Origin: Brucella pecoris
GTDB taxonomy: Bacteria > Pseudomonadota > Alphaproteobacteria > Rhizobiales > Rhizobiaceae
Assembly: GCF_006376675.1 (NCBI RefSeq)
Contig: NZ_VEWK01000009.1
Location: 62,001-126,000, forward strand
DNA length: 64,000 bases
Direction of reading: 5' to 3'
The notes under the pieces were generated by a model, which saw only the letters and a program-made list of their open reading frames with translations, made no database searches and was not told the origin of the DNA. A program made the translations under genes and the position numbers. Numbering within the stretch: the stretch's first letter is position 1; each line of letters begins with the position of its first letter. Positions 8,552 through 16,606 of this stretch are shown piece after piece.

Positions 8552-9274
8552 ATGAACAGCATGTGCTTGACGAACGAGCCCGAGAATATTGCGCTGGTCA
8601 TTTTCGATTGCGACGGCGTGCTGATCGATAGTGAACCCCTCGCCAGCCGGACGCTTGCCGAAATGCTGCAGGAAGCCGGAATATCTATTGACGCGCGGGA
8701 GGCGCATGTCAGGTTCACTGGCAATTCGGAACCGACAATTCGCAGGATATGCGAAGAAGAGTTCGGTTTGACGGACGTTGATGCGCGTTTTGAAGCCTGG
8801 CACGAAAACCTCTACCGGGAATTCGGCCGTTCGCTTAGGTCGATGCCGGGCATGGATGCGGTGGTTGCGAGTATCAATCGCCCTAAATGTGTGGCCTCTA
8901 ACAGTTCTCCAGACCGTTTGCAGAAAAGCTTGGGAAGGCTTGATCTCTGGGAGCATTTTTATCCGGCTGTGTTCAGCGCTCAAATGGTGGCCAGGCCCAA
9001 GCCCGCTGCAGACCTTGTTCTGCTTTGCGCGGAGAAATTCCAGGTCAGGCCGGAGCATTGCGTGATGATCGATGACAGTCCGCATGGAATAGTCGCCGCT
9101 GTAGAGGCCGGAGCTGTGGCAATAGGATTTGTCGATCCGGCAGATCCGAGGCCTGATCGCGCATCCCTTCTGATGGCCAGTGGGGCATCGTTCATCGCCA
9201 ATGGTGCAGCAGAATTGCTGGCCGCGATATCTGCGGCCAATAACGTGCTCGGTGAAGCGAACAGGGTGGCTTGA
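8552..9274 (+). CDS. HAD-superfamily phosphatase (beta-phosphoglucomutase/GPH-like)
   Basis: The product (about 240 residues) opens with the HAD motif I DCDGVLIDSEP (catalytic Asp and Asp+2), has a helical cap, motif II in CVASNSSPDR, the lysine in ARPKPAADL and motif IV DDSPHGIVAA. This is the subgroup that includes phosphoglycolate, sugar-phosphate and glycerol phosphatases and beta-phosphoglucomutase. The N-terminus is uncertain: the frame is open from ATG 8456, but homology begins just after ATG 8552/8561. First enzyme of an operon with a phosphodiesterase and a sugar-type importer, so it probably dephosphorylates the phosphomonoester released from an imported phosphodiester (inference). 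Confidence 0.88.
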   Translation: MNSMCLTNEPENIALVIFDCDGVLIDSEPLASRTLAEMLQEAGISIDAREAHVRFTGNSEPTIRRICEEEFGLTDVDARFEAWHENLYREFGRSLRSMPGMDAVVASINRPKCVASNSSPDRLQKSLGRLDLWEHFYPAVFSAQMVARPKPAADLVLLCAEKFQVRPEHCVMIDDSPHGIVAAVEAGAVAIGFVDPADPRPDRASLLMASGASFIANGAAELLAAISAANNVLGEANRVA

Positions 9275-9371
9275 ACGCCGTGTTACATTTGCAAGATTGC
9301 ACCAACAACTGTAAGCTTTTTAATAGATGCGGTGAATTGATCTAATCAGTTTACAATCTGGGGAACAAAAA

Positions 9372-10187
9372 ATGGCCCGCGTCATACAGATTTCAGATAC
9401 CCATCTCGGCCGCCAGAAGGCGCATTTCGTGGGCAACTGGCAACCCTTGCGAGAATGGCTTGTCAGTCAGAATCCGGATCTCATTATTCATTCCGGCGAC
9501 ATCAGCGTGGATGGTGCGGATGTCGATGATGATTTTGTATTCTGTCACGAGATCATGGCGGATCTGCCAGCTCCGATGCTTGTCGTTCCGGGAAATCACG
9601 ATGTTGGTGAACCGAAAAGCGTGCATCAGCCGACTGACAATCGTCGTTTGGAGCGCTGGAACCGCCGGTTTGGCAAGGATTTTTGGGTGAAAGACGAGGG
9701 AAACTGGCGCCTGATCGGTTTTGATTCCATGATCCTTAGTTCTGGTCTAGCAGCCGAAGAAGAGCAGTTTCATTGGCTGGAACAACAGATGGATAATGCG
9801 AATGGCCGCCACATCGCATGGTTTTGTCATCAGCCGTTGTTCATAAATAGTTGGGATGACGTCGATAATGGTTATTGGTCGGTCAAGCGTGAACCACGTG
9901 GCCGACTGGAGGATCTGGTCAAGCGTTTCGGCGTTGATCTCATTGCCAGTGGCCATCTTCATCTTTCGCACGATTTTGTTCTCGATGGGGTTCAATTCGT
10001 CTGGTGTCCGTCGGCTGCGTTCGCAGTCGGTCCCGACATGCAGCCGCCGCTGGGCGGTGAAAAGCAGCTTGGCGCGGTGCGTTATGAATTCTCGGATGCG
10101 GGTTTCACATTCGAACGCATCCATCTGCCAGAGCTGACGATGATGTGGATCGACGACGTCGTGCACGAAGTTTACCCCCCGCGATAA
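9372..10187 (+). CDS. Calcineurin-like phosphodiesterase (class III, CpdA/GpdQ type)
   Basis: This 271-residue protein has every metal-ligand motif of class III phosphodiesterases: D9-x-H11, G42-D43, GNHD (74-77), a CHQP histidine near 158 and GHLH near 195. There is no signal peptide, so it acts in the cytoplasm. Close families include cAMP phosphodiesterase CpdA and glycerophosphodiesterase GpdQ. A GGGGAA site precedes ATG 9372. It lies between a sugar-phosphatase-like HAD and a CUT1 importer, which argues for hydrolysis of an imported phosphodiester (for example a glycerophosphodiester or sugar phosphodiester) rather than cAMP signalling. Substrate not proven. Confidence 0.87.
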   Translation: MARVIQISDTHLGRQKAHFVGNWQPLREWLVSQNPDLIIHSGDISVDGADVDDDFVFCHEIMADLPAPMLVVPGNHDVGEPKSVHQPTDNRRLERWNRRFGKDFWVKDEGNWRLIGFDSMILSSGLAAEEEQFHWLEQQMDNANGRHIAWFCHQPLFINSWDDVDNGYWSVKREPRGRLEDLVKRFGVDLIASGHLHLSHDFVLDGVQFVWCPSAAFAVGPDMQPPLGGEKQLGAVRYEFSDAGFTFERIHLPELTMMWIDDVVHEVYPPR

Positions 10188-10219
10188 ATTGGCGGACGAC
10201 GAATGCTGGAGGAGAGCTT

Positions 10220-11416
10220 TTGTCCCAGGTTGATATTCAGAACATAAGCAAATCGTTCGGCACTCTTCGGGTGTTGGATGATATCAATATTTCGATCCGT
10301 GACGGGGAGTTTCTTACACTCGTCGGCCCTTCCGGCTGTGGGAAATCAACCTTGGTGCGCATTATTGCCGGTCTGGAAAGCCAAACCTCCGGCACGATTT
10401 GCGTGGATGGTTCGTCTGTGAACCATTTGCGTCCCCACGAACGCAAAGTGTCCATGGTTTTTCAGAGTTATGCGCTCTATCCACATATGACTGTTTTCGA
10501 CAATATCGCCGTTCCGCTAACGGTTGAAAAACTGAGTCTCTTCGAGCGAATTCCACTTCTGAAATATCTGTCACCGCGGCGTAAAAGGCTGATGCACGGG
10601 ATCGGCGAACAGGTGGAATCCGTCGCCGCGCAATTGAAAATAGAAGCTCTTCTTGGGCGAAAACCCGCTCAGCTTTCGGGCGGGCAACGTCAGCGCGTTG
10701 CCCTTGGCAGAGCAATGGTTCGCCAGCCGCGTGCCTTCCTTATGGATGAACCGCTGTCCAATTTGGACGCAAAACTGCGCGTCCATATGCGTACCGAACT
10801 GACGGAACTGCATAGGCGCATGCGGGCGACTTTCATTTATGTCACCCATGATCAGACCGAGGCCATGACCATGTCGGATCGTGTCGCGATGATGGATGGC
10901 GGCAAGGTACAACAGCTTGGAACACCGTCTGAGCTTTACGAGCGACCCGCCAATCTGGAAGTGGCCCGTTTTATTGGAAGCCCGACAATAAACACGATGG
11001 TTGCCACCGTCGGACAAGGCGGTCGCGTGGAGATACAGGGCAGATCCCTCGGTATCGCCGTCGATTTGGCCCAGGGCCAGAATGTGATCCTGGGTATCAG
11101 GCCAGAGGCGCTCAGCTTGCTTACGAACGAGCGGACATCCGCATGCCGGTCGATCATCGACGCGCGCTTGCGCCGCATGGAGAATCTGGGGGCCGAATTC
11201 CTCTACCATTTCGATCTGACCGGCACTGACGCGAACAGCTTTATCGTACGGGCGGCTTCTTCTCATAACGTTATCCATGAAGGGGATGCCGTCCGGCTCA
11301 CCTTCGATCCCGCTCTTTGTCATATTTTCGGTCCCGATGGACGTCGGGTGGAAAAAACGCCTGTGCTTTTATCGGGCGATGAGGCAGGGAGGCCGAAACA
11401 TGGCTCCATCGTCTGA
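10220..11416 (+). CDS. CUT1 ABC importer ATP-binding protein (UgpC/MalK-like)
   Basis: The chosen start is TTG 10220, preceded by ctggaggag at 10206-10214; an upstream ATG would overlap the phosphodiesterase gene by 43 bases. The roughly 398-residue product has Walker A GPSGCGKST, Q-loop VFQSYALYPH, signature LSGGQRQRVALGRA, Walker B FLMDEPLSNLD and H-loop VTHDQ, followed by a TOBE-type regulatory domain, all typical of MalK/UgpC. An insertion of about 25 residues (around 115-140, SLFERIPLLKYLSPRRKRL) between Q-loop and signature is longer than usual. It energises the two permeases downstream, whose genes overlap head to tail. Confidence 0.93.
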   Translation: MSQVDIQNISKSFGTLRVLDDINISIRDGEFLTLVGPSGCGKSTLVRIIAGLESQTSGTICVDGSSVNHLRPHERKVSMVFQSYALYPHMTVFDNIAVPLTVEKLSLFERIPLLKYLSPRRKRLMHGIGEQVESVAAQLKIEALLGRKPAQLSGGQRQRVALGRAMVRQPRAFLMDEPLSNLDAKLRVHMRTELTELHRRMRATFIYVTHDQTEAMTMSDRVAMMDGGKVQQLGTPSELYERPANLEVARFIGSPTINTMVATVGQGGRVEIQGRSLGIAVDLAQGQNVILGIRPEALSLLTNERTSACRSIIDARLRRMENLGAEFLYHFDLTGTDANSFIVRAASSHNVIHEGDAVRLTFDPALCHIFGPDGRRVEKTPVLLSGDEAGRPKHGSIV

Positions 11417-12317
11417 AAATGCCTTTATCTTCGGAAAGGGGGGGCGAGTTTTCATCGAGAAACTGACAGGGCTCGGGCTTGCAGGGCCAGCACTGCTGCT
11501 GCTCCTGCTGTTACATATCGTGCCTCTGATCATGCTGATCGTTTTGAGCCTCACCGACTATCAACTGGGTGACCTTGCGTTGAATTTTGTCGGCCTCAAG
11601 AACTTTTCGAGCGCCTTGCAGGACGATGCGTTTCGACGGTCGCTTTTCAATACCTTCATCTACGTAGCCATCGTCGTTCCTGGCTCGGTTGGTCTCGGCC
11701 TTTTGTTTGCACTCCTCATTCACGGCAGAAAACAAAGTCGGGCGATCTATGAGGTGATATTCTTCCTGCCAGTCACCGCGACCCTCATCGCAATGGCGTC
11801 GGTTTGGAAATTTCTACTCCACCCTACTCTCGGCCCTATCAACGCAGTTATCGTTGCACTGGGCTGCGAACCGGTGAATTTTCTCAGCGATCCCTCTTAT
11901 GCGCTGCCGACGCTAGCGGTCATCGGCATCTGGCAGCTCGTCGGTTTCAATATGGTGTTGTTTCTGGCGGGGCTCTCCTCAATCCCCAAAGATCTCTATG
12001 AAGCCGCAGATATTGACGGCGCAGCGGGCGTGATCGACAGGTTTCTAACCGTAACCTGGCCCATGCTCGGACCGACAACGATGTTCGTCCTCATCACGAC
12101 GTCGATCACCGCCTTCAAGGTGTTTGATACTGTGGTTGCTATAACGCGGGGCGGTCCGCAGGATTCTACCAATGTGATCCTCTATGCGATTTATCTGGAA
12201 GGTTTCCAGTATTTCTCGACTGCCTACGCCGCTGCCCTGACGCTTGTCTTCCTGACATTTATTCTGATTTTTTCCGGTATCCAGACCTTTTTCATCGATA
12301 GGAGGGTCCACTATTGA
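11400..12317 (+). CDS. CUT1 ABC importer permease 1 (MalF/UgpA-like)
   Basis: ATG 11400 overlaps the ATPase gene by 17 bases and follows an aggcagggagg site. The 305-residue product has about six membrane spans and the EAA motif in YEAADIDGAAGVIDRFLTVTWPMLGP (written here by its ends, about residues 200-225), where the coupling helix contacts the ATPase. This size and motif are typical of UgpA/MalF subunits of carbohydrate and glycerol-3-phosphate importers. It pairs with the next gene. Confidence 0.92.
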   Translation: MAPSSENAFIFGKGGRVFIEKLTGLGLAGPALLLLLLLHIVPLIMLIVLSLTDYQLGDLALNFVGLKNFSSALQDDAFRRSLFNTFIYVAIVVPGSVGLGLLFALLIHGRKQSRAIYEVIFFLPVTATLIAMASVWKFLLHPTLGPINAVIVALGCEPVNFLSDPSYALPTLAVIGIWQLVGFNMVLFLAGLSSIPKDLYEAADIDGAAGVIDRFLTVTWPMLGPTTMFVLITTSITAFKVFDTVVAITRGGPQDSTNVILYAIYLEGFQYFSTAYAAALTLVFLTFILIFSGIQTFFIDRRVHY

Positions 12318-13201
12318 TAGCGCAACACAACGAAACCGCTGCAATCGGCACCCCCGCAGCCCGAAATTCGACGAGATTGAAAAAGGGCCTGATGTTTCTG
12401 ACGGTCCACGGAATCCTGATCTTCGGTGCGATCTTCATTCTCATGCCGTTCGTCTGGATGCTTGTGACATCGATCAAGCCGCCGAACGAGATATTCAGTG
12501 CGCAGTTGCGATTATGGCCAACGCAGTTTTATGGCATCGAAAATTACAGCTTTGCGCTTGAAAGCGCACCTCTGCTTCGCTTTGCCTTGAATGGCGTCAT
12601 TGTTTGTGCCGGGATACTTCTGGTGCAGCTAATTGTGGCCATTCCCTGCGCCTACGCGCTGGCCAAGCTGGAATTCACTGGTCGCAACGTATTTTTCGTT
12701 CTGATCCTGCTCGCATTGGCCATACCCATACAGGTGCCGGCGCTTCCACTTTACATAGGTCTGGCCTGGGTCGGTCAGTTGAATACCTATTTCTCGATGA
12801 TGCTGCCGTTTTTCCTGTCGGCCTTCGCGATCTTCCTGTTCCGGCAGTTCTTCAGGAGTTTTCCCGATGACATCATTAATGCCGCGCGTCTGGATGGCAT
12901 GGGGGAGCTGGAAATCATCTGGCGCATTGTCACGCCAAGCGCCATGCCCGCCATTGCGGCATTCTCGGTCTTTTCGATCGTAGCGCATTGGAACGATCTT
13001 TATTGGCCACTCATTGTGATTTCCGACAACCAGCTCGCACCCCCACCGCTTGGAATGCTGCTCTTTGCGGATGCCGAAACCGGTTCGAATTACGGCGCAC
13101 TGACGGCTGCAGCAGCCATGCTGACTGCGCCTTTGGTGATCTGTTTCCTGATTGCTCGCAAACGCTTCATTCAGGGCATCACCATGACCGGCGTTAAATA
13201 A
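12314..13201 (+). CDS. CUT1 ABC importer permease 2 (MalG/UgpE-like)
   Basis: The start is TTG 12314, overlapping the stop of permease 1 (TTGA) and preceded by ggaggg at 12301-12306. The 295-residue protein has a cytoplasmic N-terminus, six predicted spans and the EAA loop INAARLDGMGELEIIWRIVTPSAMP (about residues 190-214). It is a MalG/UgpE-type subunit. Gene overlap suggests equal synthesis with the partner permease. Confidence 0.92.
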   Translation: MIAQHNETAAIGTPAARNSTRLKKGLMFLTVHGILIFGAIFILMPFVWMLVTSIKPPNEIFSAQLRLWPTQFYGIENYSFALESAPLLRFALNGVIVCAGILLVQLIVAIPCAYALAKLEFTGRNVFFVLILLALAIPIQVPALPLYIGLAWVGQLNTYFSMMLPFFLSAFAIFLFRQFFRSFPDDIINAARLDGMGELEIIWRIVTPSAMPAIAAFSVFSIVAHWNDLYWPLIVISDNQLAPPPLGMLLFADAETGSNYGALTAAAAMLTAPLVICFLIARKRFIQGITMTGVK

Positions 13202-13243
13202 AAAGCCTCAATAAATAGAAGAGTTTTATCCAGGGAGGAACCA

Positions 13244-14521
13244 ATGAAACACATAGCAAAACTCATCGCTGCCGGTGTTTTGACAATGCAGATGACGGGA
13301 ACAACGCTGGCCGCCGACGTAACGCTGGACGTGCTCTATGCCCAGCCGGGCTTCGCAAAGTTTCACGATCCGATCGCACAGGCCTTCATGAAGGAGCATC
13401 CAGACATAAAAATAAAATTCCGGGCTCCGGCGAAGGATTACGATGAAGGGCACCTTCTGATGCAGCGGCTCGCCGTGACCAATCAGTTGCCCGACATCTA
13501 TTTCCCAGGCTACCATCTGCTGCCAGAACTTGCGCGCACATTGTCCAAGCGCAAACAGATTACCGACCTGAAACCGTTTCTGGATGCTGAACCGGAAAGC
13601 TGGAAAACGGAGAATTATTCGCAGTCGATGCTCAACTTGGGCATCGTTGACGGCGTCAAATACGGAATGGCCTTCAATGCGTCGCTTCCCATTATTTATG
13701 TGAATGAAAACGCAGTAGAGAAAGCTGGTCTGGACCCAAAGGAAGTACCATCCAGTTGGGACGATCTGCTGGCGCGCGCCAAAAAAATCCATGACGCGGA
13801 CCCGAAAATGGCGGGTATCGGTTATACAATCTACGACTGGCCCGACGACTGGCTCTGGCAGACCATTTTGCGCCAGGAAGGGACACAACTCGTTGATCCC
13901 GAAACAGGAAAGGCCGGTTTCAACAATGAAAAGGGCCTGGCAGCCCTGAAAATTCTTCGCCGTATGGTGACCGATGGTGGCGAGACCTTGCTGGAATTCG
14001 AACAAGCGCGCCAGCAGTTCGCTGCGGGCCAGACGGCCTATTTTGTAGACACTCCGGCACGTCTCGCACAGATCATCGGTCTGGTTGGAGATCGCTTTAA
14101 ACTGAACACGATGACAGTGCCGCTCGACGACAAGGAGAATGGTGGCTTTCCCACTGGTGGCGCAGCCGGGATCATTCTTTCGCAAGATGAAGCCGTGCAG
14201 AAAGCTGCATGGGAATATCTGAAATTCGCTACCGGCCCGAAAGGGCAGACTATCGTGGTGGAAACAACGGGTTATCTGCCGACAAACAAGCTGGCTGACG
14301 GTGCTGACTATCTTGCTCCATTCTACGAAAAGGAGCCGCGTTTCAAAACGGTGGCATCAGAGATAGAACAGGCGCGACCATGGGAAGGTTATCCGACGGG
14401 TTCATCGGTTCGCATCTGGCGAGCAGCACGCGATGTCATCGCCAAGGTAATGCGGGGTGATCTTACCCCCGAAGACGGACTTCCTGCCCTCGTAAAAACG
14501 GTCGATGAGATGACCCAATAG
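13244..14521 (+). CDS. Family-1 extracellular solute-binding protein of the CUT1 importer
   Basis: The 425-residue product has a Sec signal peptide ending in TTLA-AD (cleavage near residue 24) and the family-1 fold layout, with ITDLKPFLDAEPESW, YGMAFNASLPIIYVNENAVEKAGL and PKTW-like PSSWDDLLARAKK segments typical of UgpB/MalE-like proteins. A ggaggaacca site precedes the ATG. It delivers the ligand to the two permeases. It is the last gene; a strong hairpin follows at 14546. Confidence 0.93.
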   Translation: MKHIAKLIAAGVLTMQMTGTTLAADVTLDVLYAQPGFAKFHDPIAQAFMKEHPDIKIKFRAPAKDYDEGHLLMQRLAVTNQLPDIYFPGYHLLPELARTLSKRKQITDLKPFLDAEPESWKTENYSQSMLNLGIVDGVKYGMAFNASLPIIYVNENAVEKAGLDPKEVPSSWDDLLARAKKIHDADPKMAGIGYTIYDWPDDWLWQTILRQEGTQLVDPETGKAGFNNEKGLAALKILRRMVTDGGETLLEFEQARQQFAAGQTAYFVDTPARLAQIIGLVGDRFKLNTMTVPLDDKENGGFPTGGAAGIILSQDEAVQKAAWEYLKFATGPKGQTIVVETTGYLPTNKLADGADYLAPFYEKEPRFKTVASEIEQARPWEGYPTGSSVRIWRAARDVIAKVMRGDLTPEDGLPALVKTVDEMTQ

Positions 14522-14545
14522 CGGTCACGCACCAACGCAGATAAG

Positions 14546-14580
14546 CAGGGGCTTAGCGTTCGCTAAGCCCCTGTGTGCTT
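14546..14580 (+). terminator. Intrinsic terminator of the ABC/phosphodiester operon
   Basis: Arms caggggcttagcg (14546-14558) and cgctaagcccctg (14561-14573) form a perfect 13-bp stem, 25 bases after the binding-protein stop, followed by tgtgctttt. It can also fold on the minus strand, but that strand lacks a T-run. Confidence 0.75.
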
Positions 14581-14602
14581 TTCGGGTTCATTTTGGAACA
14601 GT

Positions 14603-14699
14603 TCCAGTTAAAACGGAATCAGTAGAACCGCTCTATCCTTTTGTTTTTACGCATTATCCTACGCAAAACCGCTTCGCACTTTTGCTGGAAATGCTCTAG
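14603..14699. repeat. Intergenic palindromic repeat (gagcggttc...gaaatgctcta type)
   Basis: The stretch runs from the ccagttaaaacggaatc region to atgctcta and has the look of a rhizobial/Brucella intergenic element: it starts with inverted aacagttcc/ccgct blocks, contains tttgtttttacgcattat and the paired block ccgcttcgcacttttgctgg. It lies between the convergent binding-protein genes. Only one full copy is present here, so repeat status rests on general familiarity with such elements. Confidence 0.45.
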
Positions 14700-14760
14700 C
14701 AGATTTGCACCAATAATCTTGGTCACCGCGTTCGGCTCGTTTCAAACGCAGCACCACGGG

Positions 14761-15858
14761 TTAGGGTTTGAGGCTGATCCAGTATGAACCTTCAAAGGGA
14801 ACGGCTGCGAAACGGCGGTTAATCTCCGCCAGTGTCGTTTCGGGGCTGAGATCGGCAAACAATTCCGGTCGCAGCCAGACAGCGAAGGCCTCTGCCGCCA
14901 GGATGTTCAGGGGAACGGCGTTAAAAAAGTTCCACAACCCATGTACGCGCCGATCCTCTACGGCCTCCAAACCGGCGCGGAAAGGGTTTTTCAAGGCGTT
15001 TGAAAGTGTGTCGCGGGCTTCCTGCTCGCTTACGCCCGGTCCAATCGAGAAGCCGCTATATTTACCCCCTGGGGATGAGGTGGCGATGTAAACTTGGGGA
15101 TCGGCGGCGACAATATATTCGCTGCTGATCACCGCCCCCTGGGACGGACCGTCGGCGGCAATGTTTCGGCTGCCGGTCAGCGTGATGAACTCGCCCATAC
15201 TGTCTCGCCCATAAGCGTAGCAGCATTGTTCGGAATTGGGAAAGGCTTCAAGCAATACAGTAGGCCCGGCCCCATTCGTCGCCACCCGATCACGAATTCG
15301 CGCAATGCGCTCGTCATAGAAATCGGCAAAGGCGTTTGCCTGCTCCTCGCGGTTGAGTACCTTGCCCAACAGGCGCATGTTCTTCGAGGTATTTTTGAGT
15401 GCATGGTTGCCGAAATCGACCACGATCACCGGTACGCCCATTTTCTCCAGATAGGTGATCGCCTGCATACCTTCGTCATTGCGCATCTGCCAGTCTGAAA
15501 GGATGGCCAGATCGGCTTTTACAGAAACGATCTTCTCGACCGAAACCGTCATGCCGTCACCAATGACCGGGACCTTGTCAAGTTCCGGAAAACGCTGTCT
15601 GAAACTGGCATAGATTTCCGGGTTGTCCCCCTTGAGGTCATCAGCCCAGCCGGCCAGCACGCTGACGGGATCGGGATGGATAAGCGACAATGCAATCAGA
15701 TTGAAGCCGCTACCAAGCAATATGGACTTTGGCTGGGCGGGAATGGTGACGTCCCGGTCAAGGGCATCCTTGACATGAATGGGATAAGTCACTTCTGCAA
15801 TTGCGCTGTTACCGAGAGCCAGCCACATCACAGTCAAACAGACAACCAGACGGATCAT
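14761..15858 (-). CDS. Iron-siderophore ABC substrate-binding protein (FepB/FhuD-like)
   Basis: The start at 15858 gives a 365-residue protein with a clear Sec signal (MIRLVVCLTVMWLALGNSAIA, cleavage near 21); the frame is open further upstream but that part overlaps fhuF in another frame. The mature part has the class III (TroA/FepB-like) pattern: ALDRDVTIPAQPKSILLGSG, SVEKIVSVKADLAILSDW and GVPVIVVDFG. Such proteins carry ferric siderophores, haem or cobalamin. It follows the FhuF-like gene by one base, in an operon with a TonB receptor. No permease or ATPase gene for it is in the window, so it must use partners encoded elsewhere. Confidence 0.88.
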   Translation of the reverse strand: MIRLVVCLTVMWLALGNSAIAEVTYPIHVKDALDRDVTIPAQPKSILLGSGFNLIALSLIHPDPVSVLAGWADDLKGDNPEIYASFRQRFPELDKVPVIGDGMTVSVEKIVSVKADLAILSDWQMRNDEGMQAITYLEKMGVPVIVVDFGNHALKNTSKNMRLLGKVLNREEQANAFADFYDERIARIRDRVATNGAGPTVLLEAFPNSEQCCYAYGRDSMGEFITLTGSRNIAADGPSQGAVISSEYIVAADPQVYIATSSPGGKYSGFSIGPGVSEQEARDTLSNALKNPFRAGLEAVEDRRVHGLWNFFNAVPLNILAAEAFAVWLRPELFADLSPETTLAEINRRFAAVPFEGSYWISLKP

Positions 15859-15859
15859 T

Positions 15860-16606
15860 TCATTGCCTTCTAAGTTCGGGTAGCGCACATAATTCACCGC
15901 ATCCTGCAACACCCGGCAGTTTGTAGCGCAGACAGCAGATCTTGCGGCGGCACAGATTTGCGCCATGATCTGCTTCTTGGCGCAGACAGCCAACAAACGG
16001 GTTGCGCGTTCCATCGGCGAAAGTCTGTGTTTCAAACAGCGGACGACACGGCCAGCCTTCATCAGAATGATCTTCCGCCGCGCTGTTGACGGCATAATCG
16101 ATATAGACTGCCGCATTATTCCAGGCGAGCCGCGGCGAGATGCCGGTGCGGTCCTTGAGGACCTGAACAACAGTGTTCAAGTGATTTTTTGCGACATGGC
16201 TGATCACGTCCATGACATCCAGCGCATCACACGCCCGCCCGCCATTGAGCAAGCCAAAGGAACGTGGCAGACCCTGCTCATTGACGGCAATGGTCATATT
16301 CTCCAGCTCGACCGGAAGGGCCACTCCGTTCTGTCTGGCGCAGATATAGGGAATGACCAGCAGAGAAAAATAATAGAGCGACCAGAACGACGAAACCGCT
16401 CGCAGATCGGCATCGGGATAGGTAGCCGCGCATTTATGCAGGGTTTTTGTCAATTGAGCGCCGTGCAGAAACTCCAGCACAGGCATACCGTCAGTCAGTT
16501 CGGATGACAGCATCATAGTGTCGGCGCACCATGCATTTTCACCATGGAACAGTGCTCTCAGGCCTTGCGGCCTGAGAGCTTCATTTTGTGTATCGGCGTC
16601 TACCAT
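15860..16606 (-). CDS. FhuF-like siderophore-iron reductase
   Basis: The 248-residue protein resembles ferric-siderophore reductases of the FhuF family, with the central AWNNAAVYIDYAVNS segment and a cysteine-rich C-terminus. In E. coli FhuF a [2Fe-2S] cluster is held by C-C-x10-C-x2-C. Here the cysteines are C224, C225, C236 and C240, giving C-C-x10-C-x3-C, one residue longer in the last gap. The protein would release iron from imported siderophore in the cytoplasm. Its ATG overlaps the end of the TonB-receptor gene by seven bases, and its stop is one base before the binding-protein start. Confidence 0.85.
   Translation of the reverse strand: MVDADTQNEALRPQGLRALFHGENAWCADTMMLSSELTDGMPVLEFLHGAQLTKTLHKCAATYPDADLRAVSSFWSLYYFSLLVIPYICARQNGVALPVELENMTIAVNEQGLPRSFGLLNGGRACDALDVMDVISHVAKNHLNTVVQVLKDRTGISPRLAWNNAAVYIDYAVNSAAEDHSDEGWPCRPLFETQTFADGTRNPFVGCLRQEADHGANLCRRKICCLRYKLPGVAGCGELCALPELRRQ

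Noticed and set aside
14761..16170. Longer version of the siderophore-binding protein starting at 16170
   Set aside because: The extra 104 residues overlap the FhuF-like gene and precede a proper signal peptide; start at 15858 is far better.
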